NCBI GenBank assembly: GCA_963971285.1
Contig: OZ020248.1
Span: 19,055,873 to 19,119,872, forward strand
From: Astropecten irregularis
Lineage: Eukaryota; Echinodermata; Asteroidea; Paxillosida; Astropectinidae
DNA: 64,000 nt
Reading direction: 5' to 3'
Part shown: in pieces, positions 20,101-30,014 of the stretch
Layout: each line of letters starts with the position of its first letter
Position numbering within the stretch: the stretch's first letter is position 1
Notes under the pieces: generated by a model
What the model was told of the DNA's origin: nothing
Databases searched by the model: none
The model's input: the letters and a program-made list of their open reading frames with translations, nothing else
Made by a program: the position numbers and the translations under genes

Positions 20101-22073
20101 CATGGGCACTCAACAAGTTTAGTTTGTCATGATGTCATTAATAGGCTGATTTTAATGTCATACCCTAAACACCGTCCATTTACCATATAAAATTGGGTTT
20201 AATTTCTCTACACTAAATCCAAATCTGAAACGTAATAGAATAATCATACGGCCATTTTTTAAATTTCATACACTAAACAGTGTCAGTTGTTAATGAAACG
20301 TGGTGGGTGTGATTTGTGCACTTCTCCTTACCCAAATCAGTGATTGATGTCTATCCAAATTGGAGATGACATCATTATGACATCATCAATAATTCTAAAT
20401 GTAGATCTTAGATACAATAACAGCATTAATCCAAACTGGTTAAAAGACTAATTCTCAGTAATTCAATATAATTTGTGATGGCCATGAAGTGATCTTAAAC
20501 ATGGGATGCTGAAGTTCATTTTCACACATTTCTACATGTGACATGACCTTTGTAAGGCTTTAAATTTCAGTCCTATTATGATAAAACTAGTTTCTCAGTT
20601 CTCTAACAGTGTCTACAAAATAATAAAAGAAAGAAGATGTTTTCAGATTTCTTTTTGAAAACGATATGACAATTTATTACTCTGGCATCGTTATTACTTT
20701 TTAATACCTACTGATAGTGATTTGGTCTCCTTTTTGTTTTTTAGAGAGATGAACACAGTAAAAGCCAAGTAGTTTTAATATTTAATACCACCCTTGAATA
20801 CCAACAATGAAACCATGCTCAGGTTAATGTGGACACATACATATTTTGGGGATCCAAGAGGCTTTGGCCAACAACCCAATCAATTTCTCCAGGAATATAC
20901 TTTACATAGTCTGTCAGTGAAGCATTTGGAATCATGTTTACTCGGGAAAATTGTTGAATAACTTTTGAGATAGTCCCCCTCCCAAGTAGTAAATATCCTT
21001 TCTCCTTGTTAAACTGTTGATTTAAGAATGACTGGATAGGTTTGGTGCCATTATGTCATACATCTGTATTGACAAACATTTACCCATTCAGATCTGTATT
21101 CACTTTCAATAATTCTTCTTTTACCAGTACTTATCTGCTGTGACAGAGTGCTCCCTCTTTATTGACCAAATACAGTGGGCTTGGTCCTGATAACTTAAAA
21201 CATTGGTTGAGTTTAGGTTATAAAGGAACCTGTGATGTATCCATAAATTGTTACATATTAATTGGCTCATTCTTGAACTTGTAGCAATGACCCACATAGA
21301 ACAATGTTAGTCAATTCTTGAAAATATCGTGCATGTATTCATGTACGGTGTACCTAATTAGACTGTACTAATTCAGTTAAGCTCTGGATTAAATTTCCTT
21401 CCTGCCACATGTACACCAAGCTTCCTGCACAATAGCACATGCATTACTGCACACATGTGCATGCACAATTAAGTAACTAAGACATCATTTCTGCTGATGC
21501 ATTTTATTTTATTGAGTGTACCTGTTCCCTGCCCTTCAACCATTAGCCAACGAAGATGAATAAATGGAACACTTTATGGGATAGGCACCTTTAAATTGAT
21601 TTGTTAAGTATGTAACTGCATAATTTAATTCCTGTTCCAACAACCCCCCCCCCCCCAACCTTCCCCAAAAAACTGAAACATTTCAGATCCTGAAATGGGG
21701 CACACAGGCCTCCGATTGGGTGGTTTTTTTTTTCAAAAGAACATTTCCAACAATGGCCAAGAATAGGTGGGTGTCATGACAGATGTTAGTTGATGCCTGT
21801 CGGGCTTTTGTTTGCTTCTTGTTGTTGTTTGTTTTTCAATTGCTGCTCTTTCAAATGGTAAAACTTTAAGAATGATATCTTTAATTGGTTTAAACCACAG
21901 GATGTTGCTGGCCCTTCCACCTCCCAACTACAACCCCAAGGACAGTCTGTAAGTCTTTTTTGAAATAGTACATGTACATGTATGCTTGGTCATTTTCAAT
22001 GTATTTTCATCTCGTCATTTTGCAATCCTTAGAGTGTGACGTTTTATTTGTTATGCCGTCATTTATTTTCAGA
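20101..22073. other. Gene-free stretch
   Basis: AT-rich, with many stops in all frames. A C homopolymer lies at about 21644-21656 and a T homopolymer at 21724-21732. I see no repeat pair, RNA gene or coding exon. Confidence 0.5.
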
Positions 22074-22640
22074 TACTGGAGTTCTATGGGGAAAAAATGA
22101 AGCATCCATCCTCCAAGTTTTCCGAGGACACGAGGGCCCTGCTTCTGACCAATTTTAGAAATGTGAAATTACGGGAGCCCGGCGCAACTTATACACGAGT
22201 GGTCCGTGTATTATGTAAAACATCATATATACATCACTATCTTAGCACTGTGTTTGGTTAATTTCAGTTACCTCCAAGATAGAGAAAAAATCCTGTATAA
22301 AAATACTGGCTAAAAAAAGAATTAAAGCAATCTTAATCAGCACTTGAGAACAAAGGTAAAGTCCACATAATTATGTTAAGCAAGTAGGAGTATGTGTGTT
22401 CGCTCAATCATCAAATTTTTTTTTATTTACTTGTTTTCAGGCTGATGTTATCCGTCAGGAATACCCCGATATGGCGAAAGCCTTCACAAGGAAGCAAATA
22501 ACAGACAAGCTCCGCTTTATGCTTGACGGTCCATTTCATTTCATGAGTCTGAAAGCTGCAGTCGAGCTGTTTAGAGAGCTCGTTCGTTCCCGAAAATCAT
22601 ACAGCCGACAACCTTGCCAGAGCTTCAAGAGTGGAACTTA
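22074..22640 (+). pseudogene. Two exon-like segments of an unrecognised protein
   Basis: 22074-22204 reads ILEFYGEKMKHPSSKFSEDT, then RALLLTNFRNVKLREPGA after a TTTTCAG acceptor. 22441-22640 reads ADVIRQEYPDMAKAFTRKQI, then TDKLRFMLDG, after a TTGTTTTCAG acceptor. Both have sensible amino-acid composition, and the second resembles the start of a helical DNA-binding domain. I do not recognise the family. The second segment runs into the hAT-like fragment, so these could be pieces of nested transposons. Confidence 0.3.
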
Positions 22641-22755
22641 CATGAATCAAAATTGGCCTGTATAAGGACCGTCAATGGGGCCAATATTGTTGCTGCCGTC
22701 AGACAGTTGGGCTGGGCATGGCTCAACTGTTTTGGTCACAACCTAAACTTGGCAC
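22610..22755 (+). pseudogene. hAT (ZBED-type) transposase fragment
   Basis: The frame encodes LPELQEWNLHESKLACI, then RTVNGANIVAAVRQLGW and NCFGHNLNLA. This matches the conserved part of ZBED-type hAT transposases (T-T-D-N-G-x-N-I-V-A-A ... L-G-W-x-W-x-x-C-F-G-H-x-L-x-L-A). The acidic residue of T-T-D-N-G, a catalytic position in the hAT core, is Val here, so the fragment would be inactive. The downstream sequence is replaced by the 84-bp minisatellite directly after NLA. Confidence 0.6.
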
Positions 22756-23395
22756 ATCGGGTCAATTATTTGGTCGAAGGAGAGGATTCCAAGACAGCTC
22801 CCACAGATGGTCCGAACCTGCCAACCCCACCTATGGCTCATCGGGTCAATTATTTGGTCGATGGAGAGGCTCCCAAGACAGCTCCCATAGATGGTCCTAC
22901 CCTGCCAACCCCACCTATGGCTCATTGGGTCAACAATTATTTAGTGGATGGAGAGGCTTCCAAGACAGCTCCCACAGATGGTCCGAATCTGCCAACCCCA
23001 CCTATGGCTCATCGGGTCAATTATTTGGGCGATGGAGAGGCTTACAAGACAGCTCCCACAAATGGCCCTACCCTGCCAACCCCAACCATGGCTCATCGGG
23101 TCAATTATTTAGTCGATGGAGAGGCTTCCAAGACAGCTCCCACAGACAGTCCGAACCTGTCAACCCCACCTATGGCTCGTTGGGTCAATTATTTCGCTGA
23201 TGGAGAGGCTCCCAAGACAGCTCCCACAGATGGTCCTACCCTGCCAACCCCACCTATGGCTCGTTGGGTCAATTATTTAGCCAATGGAGAGGCTCCCAAG
23301 ACAGCTCCCACAGATGGTCCTACCCTGCCAACCCCACCTTTGGCTCATCGGGTCAATTATTTTGGCGATGGAGAGGAAAAGGTCCTAGCCCTGAG
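22745..23395 (+). repeat. In-frame 84-bp coding minisatellite (~8 copies)
   Basis: Units of about 84 bases (one is 87) repeat ATGGCTCATCGGGTCAATTA and TTTGGTCGATGGAGAGGCT. As 84 is a multiple of three, the reading frame is unbroken across the array and each unit encodes 28 residues such as PPMAHRVNYLVDGEAPKTAP. Two overlapping frames (22614-23429 and 22718-23200) stay open for the same reason. The frame continues from the hAT fragment, giving a 271-residue ORF. Differences between units are mostly single substitutions, and one unit carries an additional codon (HWVNNYLVDG). Confidence 0.85.
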
Positions 23396-23489
23396 CAAAG
23401 AAACTTTGTCAACTCAAACTTTTCTCTGAGAGGAAAGGATGAATGCAAACTGCAGAGGGGTAAAAGGGAGGCAATGGACTCCACAAAGA

Positions 23490-23800
23490 GAAGTTAAGGT
23501 TTGTAATGAAAGCTGCATATGAATTAGGGCGCCGCCGTTTTGTTTTTGCAATATCCCAACAACTTAGAACCCTTGCAAGGGATGGTATGTAGATGGAACC
23601 TTTAACGTGGTGAAGCGACCATTCTCTCAACTGTTTTCCATTCATGCGTTTGTGAAGTGCGGAGAGGATATCAAGCAAGTGCCTCTTTGCTTTATCCTGA
23701 TGAGGGCCAGAAAGAAGAAAGATTACAAGAAGGTCTTCAAGGCAGTGCGAGTGTGTGTCCTGGAACAGGAAGGGGTAAGAAAGAAAGTGCTACATCGGAC
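23490..23800 (+). pseudogene. MULE (Mutator-like) transposase fragment
   Basis: The first frame reads VMKAAYELGRRRFVFAISQQ, then LRTLARDG. After a frame change at about 23580 it continues WYVDGTFNVVKRPFSQLFSI, then KQVPLCFILMRARKKKDYKK and VFKAVR. This matches the first part of the MULE transposase domain seen in FLYWCH-type animal elements (W-Y-x-D-G-T-F-x-x-x-x-x-P-F-x-Q-L-F-x-I-H ... V-P-L-x-F-x-L-M ... K-x-Y). The Asp in YVDGTF is the first catalytic acid. The rest of the DDE core is not seen downstream. The frameshift makes it a relic. Confidence 0.65.
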
Positions 23801-24620
23801 TAGTTCATTTCATCGGAACCGTCCGACCACCTTACACAAGTGATAATTTTTCCCCTGGGGCAGCAAGCACTTAAAAAAGGGGCAAACAGGCAGAACGTGT
23901 GAGACGTCTTCGTTTGAGTGGTAGCAAGCACATTGGCGTCCAACCAACTGCCACTGCCAGATGGAGAAGCCGCAAGGGAAGAGGAGGGGCAGGGCTTCAT
24001 GCTGGGCGGCCATCAAAATCATCCCACATACCTGAGCATGGCTATTCCCAGACCCAAGTATCACTGTCTTCTGCTGTGCTCCCTCTTCCACGTAGAGGAA
24101 GAGTACCAGCACCACACAATTTGAGCCATGCTGTCTCCAACAACCAAGCCCTTGGAAAAACACATACCGGTAGTTCCAAATAGATTCAAGACAATTGGAT
24201 AAAGAATTGTTTATATAGTGTTACAACACAGACGTTTCCTATCTGACATGTTCTCGACCTGTGTTATCTTTGTAAGATTCAAGAGGAAAATTAGCAAATG
24301 CTTGTCATTTCTAGTTGGGTTTAAACCTAACAATTAAGTGCACCATTGTGAAAACTGATATTACAAGCGATTCTGCATTTGCAGGTGTCGCATGTTAGAG
24401 TGATGTAGACCTTGTAATCCAGGAAACCACTAGCAAAATACAGGTGCGAGCAGTGCCAAAAAGATGGTCCTTGCAATAGCATGGTAGTGATTTAACATGG
24501 AGTAGGAACTCGGCTTAAAGAGTTTGATAGATTCTGCTTCATTGCACCCAAGTCCTGAATTTCTGTATCATCTATGTGGTTACTATTTCTCAAATATGCA
24601 CTGTATTTATCAATCCATTT
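23801..24620. other. No confident feature
   Basis: ORFs on both strands at 23810-24183 overlap and none shows a domain; the higher GC here may reflect decayed coding sequence downstream of the MULE fragment. From 24190 the sequence is AT-rich and non-coding. Confidence 0.4.
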
Positions 24621-25500
24621 AGGCCATCCGGAAGAACCCAAATACTTCAACGGAAACTGGCGAAATCATCCAAAAGGAAGTCGCACATTTTCTGAAAGGA
24701 GCAGCTGACAGAGGAGACGGCAGAAAAGAAAAGCAAGGATGAAATGGGCCAATAATGGTACCATAAATTGATTCAAATATTTTTAGTGTGCAGAGAACTG
24801 AATTTTACTTATTGAACATTATGGTGAAGATCAATGATAAGTATTAACAGCAGCATAATTCCTTCCAATATTGAGGTCATGCCTGCTATGAATCAAGTTA
24901 TCTTGTAAGGTGTTTGACTAGCCCCTCTTACTTTCACAATCATTTGGTCAATTTCTTTTTCAGGAGTGAAGAAGGAGGTGGACAACAGGTCAAAACTGAA
25001 ATCATGCAGGGAGGTTGGTGAGTGGGCCAGGAGCATCAATAACCATGTTTACTGGTGTGCGTCATCCACAACAGATGAGGAGAAAGACCTTAGGACAGCG
25101 AAGTGGGTGCCCATTGTGAATCACATCCAGGGCGTTCACCATGAACATTCAGAGCTGTTTCCAAATTGTCAGCACAGCACAAGAAGATGAGACCAGAAGC
25201 CTAAAATATACTCGAAACCAGGAAAATGTAAGTCAATTTGTACATCACGCATTTGTGAAGGTTCTTACCAGTTCTCAGCACAATACTAGATTGTTCAATT
25301 CCAGAATCGTGCATTATTTGAACTGTCTGCGATTAACGTACAGACAAAATCATTAAATGATATAAATATCAAACCACTTGTTCTTAATCTGGAACAAATA
25401 TCACTATTGCAATACCACAACCTGTATTTAACAGATTATACGTTGCTGGCCTGCACTTCAATGAGAACAGCAGCAGTGCTCAGGTTGTAAGAGAGAAATG
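24620..25500 (+). pseudogene. Fragmented transposase of a Kolobok-like or related family
   Basis: Exon-like pieces: 24623-24740 (AIRKNPNTSTETGEIIQKEV, AHFLKGAADRGDGRKE), 24963-25190 after a TTTTTCAG acceptor (SCREVGEWARSINNHVYWCA, KWVPIVNHIQGVHHEHSELF, PNCQH) and 25437-25499 (LYVAGLHFNENSSSAQV). The combination N-H-x-Y-W-C ... K-W-x-x-x-x-N-H-I ... H ... F-P-x-C-x-H ... L-H-x-N-E-N-S is one I know from multicopy transposase-like proteins of fish and invertebrates, possibly Kolobok. The assignment is from memory and weak. Stops lie between the pieces. Confidence 0.35.
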
Positions 25501-25548
25501 AGGGCTACTCTCAAAGCCAAAAATAATTGATTCTAAAAAAGCAAGACT

Positions 25549-25910
25549 TTGGGTGAGTGGCACAGGCAAAATAAACTGCTAAATACATACTATGACCTAT
25601 GTATACTTTGGGTAGAGGAATCCCTTCAAGGACAACTAGATGGAACAACGCGAAACGCACGAGTGTTCAGCGATCTGGCCGAAATCTTGGGAGCTGCGGG
25701 ATACGTCCGGACACCAGCCCAGTGCCAGGACAAGTTGAAAAACTTGAAAAAAAAAAACGTACAAAGCTGTGAAAGATCATAACAATCGATCCGGGAGAGA
25801 ACAGGCCAAATGTAGCCACTACGATCTCTTCTGTTTTGGGAACGAGGTCCATAATAGACCCAAGAATCATACAAAATACGATAACAATGGAAGATGACGA
25901 CAGTGTCAGT
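25549..25910 (+). pseudogene. Myb/SANT-like (Harbinger-type) DNA-binding domain, frameshifted
   Basis: The first frame gives WVEESLQGQLDGTTRNARVF, then SDLAEILGAAGYVRTPAQCQ and DKLKNLKKK. At the A homopolymer (~25748-25757) the frame shifts and continues YKAVKDHNNRSGREQAKCSH, then YDLFCFGNE. The whole reads as a trihelix Myb/SANT-like domain, close in layout to the one in the Harbinger Myb gene at 56.4 kb (both end N-N-x-S-G-R-x-x-x-x-C-x-H-Y-D). An indel in the poly-A run broke it. It is probably a remnant of another Harbinger-like element. Confidence 0.6.
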
Positions 25911-26143
25911 GGTGGCATTTACGTGGCAATGACCGCATTACTAGCGAGGAACCCTGAAACTCAATAATGATTGAGAATATAGTTGGGTCTGGTTTCCAGA
26001 CTACAGCTGTTGGCGCATTGCACAATTGCGCTTGCGCAGACTTCAACTTCTTGCTCCTTCAAAAATGAGGTAATCGTCTCAAAGAGCTCTATCCAACCAT
26101 ACCACTAGCACTTACAACTCGATCAAATCAAGTCTCAAACTTT

Positions 26144-26920
26144 GTGATTCTACCTATAATTGTTGGTGTAGCGTTTAATAATAATAAAATGGAAGACAGT
26201 GGACTTATTTCTGATTTTTGGTTGGCACTTGTAAGATTCATGGCTGAAGCGTATCAACAGACAACGACCAATGACATTAATGTTGCTGAACAGTATTTTC
26301 GTCAGGTAAACGAACATGCACAGACTGTTTAATGATGTCGCATGCAATTGAAGTTGTCCACGAAGACCCTCGGCCTCGGGAAGTACTGCACTTTGCATCA
26401 CTTGTTTGTGCAGTGCTTGCTCATGTTCTGGTTTTAAGAGAAAGGTTTGAAACCAAGATCCATCAGCTCTTGACTGGCCATTGCACGCATCCTGTTCAAC
26501 ATGCCCTGCCAACAAATGTCACTGCAATTTCTGAGGATCCATGGCCAAGCCTGCTTCAATCTATTCCTGTTGAAGTTGAACACAGACAACCTGGACGCCC
26601 TCCGCTTAGTATTAGCGTTGATACTGTAAAGTCTTGAAGAGATGCAGGCTTCAATTCTCAAACATTCTTGGTATTAATGAAAGGACATTAAGAAATAAAC
26701 GAAATACAGTTGAATTTCAGGAGCTCAGGTTAGGATATTTTGATGTAAACCGATGATGAACATTAAGAAATAAACGAAATACAGTTGAATTTCAGGAGCT
26801 GAGGTTAGGATATTTTGATGTAAACCGATGATGAACTGGACCAGATTGTCCGTTCAGTGATGGAAATGACCCCAGCCTGTGGAGAAACTTGTGATTGGCG
26901 CCCCACCATAGAGGAATGGT
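26144..26920 (+). pseudogene. Integrase-associated protein fragment
   Basis: Pieces: FWLALVRFMAEAYQQ (26205), EDPWPSLLQSIPVEVEHRQP and GRPPLSISVDTVKS (26530-26637), stop, RDAGFNSQTFLVL, then after a 75-bp duplication DDELDQIVRSVMEMTPACGE (26829-26890) and WRPTIEEW. The order G-R-P-x-x-x-I-x-x-x-x-x-x-x-L-R-x-A-G-F ... D-x-E-L-D-x-I-V-R matches the region before the integrase core in multicopy integrase-domain proteins of fish and marine invertebrates. No integrase core follows. Several stops are present. Confidence 0.4.
26685..26834. repeat. 75-bp tandem duplication
   Basis: Two adjacent 75-bp copies beginning ACATTAAGAAATAAACGAAA differ by one base (GAGCTCAGG versus GAGCTGAGG). The duplication lies inside the integrase-associated relic. 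Confidence 0.9.
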
Positions 26921-26934
26921 TCCTTCCTCTATGC

Positions 26935-27235
26935 AATGTTGACATAAATTCTTTTTTTAAATGTTGATATATATTTTTGTCTGGTTGGAGCATATTGTAA
27001 CAATGTTGACAACTATTTTTTGGAAATGTTGACATGTTTTTTTGGAAATGTTGACATTTTTGGGGGGGAAGTGTTGACATGTTTTTTGAAAATGTTGATA
27101 TGTTTTTTTGGAAATGTTGACATGTATTTTTACAAAGTGTTGATATATTTTTATGCGGGTTGAAGCATATTGTAACAATGCTGACAAATGTTTTTTGGAA
27201 ATGTTGACATGTTTTACAAAATGTTGACTTTTTAT
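26935..27235. repeat. AAATGTTGACATG minisatellite
   Basis: Twelve or more imperfect units of about 18-26 bases built on GGAAATGTTGACATGTTTTT. A second-order repeat GCATATTGTAACAATG occurs at ~26990 and ~27165. Minus-strand ORFs rich in CQHFQKN are by-products of the repeat. Confidence 0.85.
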
Positions 27236-27236
27236 T

Positions 27237-27630
27237 AACTCCCTTTTTTAATTTTTGGGTTGACGGTCGGTCTAGCCGATGCACCAGGGAAAATCATATA
27301 CTAGCCCTAAATGTGTTGTACACAGAAAATGTCCCCAAATGATAACAAAGACATCACAAACCTGCTTGAAAATTGCTCCATCTCTTCTCTGATTGTCAGG
27401 GATGAAATGCAGTCTATTTATCTGTACTCACGATCATTCTCTTTGCTGAAAATCAATGTTTTTCCGACGGAAAACAAGACGATCACGTTGGCACAGTGGC
27501 TATCTTTGTTTATTTTTGTGACTGTGCGCATTCGCACATGGCCGCCATAATTGTGAGGAGCAGAGCCACCCAAGATTGCTGCCGAACCAATCCTGATCAT
27601 ACTTGTTTCAGCCTCCAGTTACTGGGTCTA
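27237..27630. mobile_element. MITE-like copy related to 56926-57509
   Basis: Shares the end GGTTGACGGTCGGTCTAG and CCCAAATGATAACAAAGACA, the middle (CTCTTCTCTGATTGTCAGGG, AAAATCAATGTTTTTCC) and the other end CCAGTTACTGGGTCTA with the inverted-repeat element inside the Harbinger intron. It is rearranged: the end at 27237-27290 lacks the outer GACCCAGTA part. It is an older, damaged copy of that family. Confidence 0.65.
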
Positions 27631-27885
27631 GTCAAATTATTGAAATTAATATAAAAATACCATCACCATAATTTTGTAAAGTTCGGTTTTTGGACTGTTC
27701 CCTTGAATGCTTCAACATGGAGGAAGGTTTTAATAAATTTCTTGAAACATTTTAATTTTTTTGTTATGTTTAGGATTCATACAGTACAGAAAAAAGAAGT
27801 TTGTGTAGAAAAAAAATATGTTAAAACAATGACTTTGTATTTTCTGTTTATTTGCTTTATACCAGCAGGTATTCAGAGGCTCCAT
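27631..27885. other. Short non-coding interval
   Basis: AT-rich, ending in a TATACCAGCAG that could serve as splice acceptor for the ORF starting at 27892. No other feature is seen. Confidence 0.4.
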
Positions 27886-27891
27886 TGAACA

Positions 27892-28990
27892 ATGTCTGTG
27901 CAAGACGTTGCAGATGTGTGTAGGTTGTGTGGAGTCTTGCTACATCCAGAACCAAACCGGAATCCTATTCGAAAGGAGATTGTTGCCCATATTATCAAGT
28001 ATGGTCTCAACGTCACTGTGGAAGAAGATGTCAAAGGGGTACCATCCACCGTACATCCGCAGACCATGCGACTCAAGTTGAGGAGATGGTGGGAAGCCGC
28101 AAAGAAGAAGAAAAGGGCCACGCTCAACATTAATATGGCAGACTTTTCTGAAGGTGGGAGAGAGCTTCTCATCTAAAACGGTTAGGTGGGAGAAAGACGC
28201 TCGAAATGCAGGGCTGATCACCTGGTCTTCGGATGAGCGTTTGCAAATCATGAAGATGAATGATGAGAGAATGCCGTCTGTTTTTTTTCCCATTCTCTGT
28301 GATTTGTCGTGGCGTCTGGGGGTTGCAGGCATTGTAGCAGGGCCAGATCTTCCTGTTTGTTGTGACCATCCAAGCATTCTCACAGAGGAATTGGTGAGGA
28401 AGGTGTCTAGTCTTTTTGTATGTATTGGCAACAGGGACCTGCCAGGTGTGGTGGAGGCCAAGAAAGGGCCAGACAGCCAGGTTCCAGTCAGGATAACACC
28501 AAGCGATGTGTATTGTGAGGGCTCGATCCACCATGTGCGATGCTTGCTTCTAAGCGACAAGCCACGATGCGATGTATCTCGTGTACATCGGGGTGATCTC
28601 ATGGTCGTTGCTGGTCGGGAGATGAAGAAGTTGGAAACTGTTGTTTCTGTGGATTCGCCCATCCCAAACAAATGCTTGTCTCGCCATCAGTTACAGCAGA
28701 AGGTTTCAATGTTGCAGGCCGAGAGGAAAAGCTTGAAATGCCGTAGTCGGGCACTTCAGGAAAAAGTGGCTAACATGATGAAGGTGGAGAATGTAGCTGT
28801 GGATAGGCTTCAGCATGACCAGTTGCATGCAACAGTCTCTGAGTGTGACGAGGAGATGGGTAAACATCTTGGAGTAAGTGCGACAGCGAAGCTGCTATGG
28901 GAACAGCAGAAGGAGTCGACTCTGAAGGTCTTTTCCTTCCTCCATGCATTCCTTCCTACATGTATCCATGGATTTTCATACTTTTCATAG
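27892..28990 (+). CDS. CxxC zinc-finger / coiled-coil transposon-family gene, one frameshift
   Basis: Two frames: 27892-28176 (94 residues) and 28154-28990. They join if one G is removed from GAAGGTGGGAGAG near 28153. Part 1 has C10-x2-C13, then IRKE at 26-29 and H55-P56; the two positions where a second Cys pair is expected are R60 and L63. Part 2 has FPILCDLSWRLGVAG, a Cys-containing segment, and a coiled coil (KCLSRHQLQQKVSMLQAERK, RALQEKVANMM). It ends with HLGVSATAKLLWEQQKE. The coiled-coil/LWEQQKE layout resembles multicopy uncharacterised proteins in cnidarian and deuterostome transposon-rich genomes. The first part resembles the finger at 63.7 kb. A frameshift, a missing cysteine pair and a truncating tandem duplication suggest it is no longer functional, though a sequencing error or intron could explain the shift. 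Confidence 0.4.
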
Positions 28991-30014
28991 TAACTACAGT
29001 ATGTTTCATACAATTGCCTCCTTACGTTTGTTTTGTTGATTCAAGTGAAGGACAATTCAAAAGGATGTTATTTCGTTGGATGAAAAAATGACGACAAAAC
29101 CATCTAAGAAACGGTCACTATATACATGTAGTCCTAGCTCAGTAGCTGGACGGGTGGGAACCTGTCATAATATACAGTGCCATGAATGGAAAGGATATCC
29201 AAGATTTGATCTTGAACTTGTTCTAATACAAACTGGAACATCTACCAATGCGAAAGAATTTCTGTTTCTGTGCTTATTTGAGGTCGATGCTGTAAGCCTA
29301 TAATTTATTTTTCATATTGAAAAAAACTGTTGTTTCTGTGGATTCGCCCATCCCAAACAAATGCTTGTCTCGCCATCAGTTACAGCAGAAGGTTTCAATG
29401 TTGCAGGCCGAGAGGAAAAGCTTGAAATGCCGTAGTCGGGCACTTCAGGAAAAAGTGGCTAACATGATGAAGGTGGAGAATGTAGCTGTGGATAGGCTTC
29501 AGCATGACCAGTTGCATGCAACAGTCTCTGAGTGTGACGAGGAGATGGGTAAACATCTTGGAGTAAGTGCGACAGCGAAGCTGCTATGGGAACAGCAGAA
29601 GGAGTCGACTCTGAAGGTCTTTTCCTTCCTCCATGCATTCCTTCCTACATGTATCCATGGATTTTCATACTTTTCATAGTAACTACAGTATGTTTCAAAC
29701 AATTGCCTCCTAACGTTTGTTTTGTTGATTCAAGTGAAGGACAATTCAAAAGGATGTTATTTCGTTGGATGAAAAAATGACGACAAAACCATCTAAGAAA
29801 CGGTCACTATATACATGTAGTCCTAGCTCAGTAGCTGGACGGGTGGGAACCTGTCATAATATACAGTGCCATGAATGGAAAGGATATCCAAGATTTGATC
29901 TTGAACTTGTTCTAATACAAACTGGAACATCTGCCAATGCGAAAGAATTTCTGTTTCTGTGCTTATTTGAGGTCGATGCTGTAAGCCTATAATTTATTTT
30001 TCATATTGAAAAAT
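28637..30014 (+). repeat. Recent 689-bp tandem duplication
   Basis: 28637-29325 is repeated directly at 29326-30014. I see only about three differences (CATACAATT/CAAACAATT, CCTTACG/CCTAACG, CTACCAATG/CTGCCAATG). The unit begins within the coiled-coil coding region (ETVVSVDSP) and ends in the non-coding sequence after it, so the second copy is a headless C-terminal exon (29317-29679). Confidence 0.95.

Noticed and set aside
19664-20122. Hydrophobic 152-residue ORF resembling a membrane protein
   Set aside because: Arises from a T-rich low-complexity tract (Phe/Leu codons).
22718-23200. 160-residue ORF rich in SSGQLFGRWRG
   Set aside because: A second open frame of the 84-bp minisatellite, open only because the unit length is a multiple of three.
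26805-27284. 159-residue minus-strand ORF rich in CQHFQKN
   Set aside because: Translation of the AAATGTTGACATG minisatellite, not a cysteine/histidine zinc protein.
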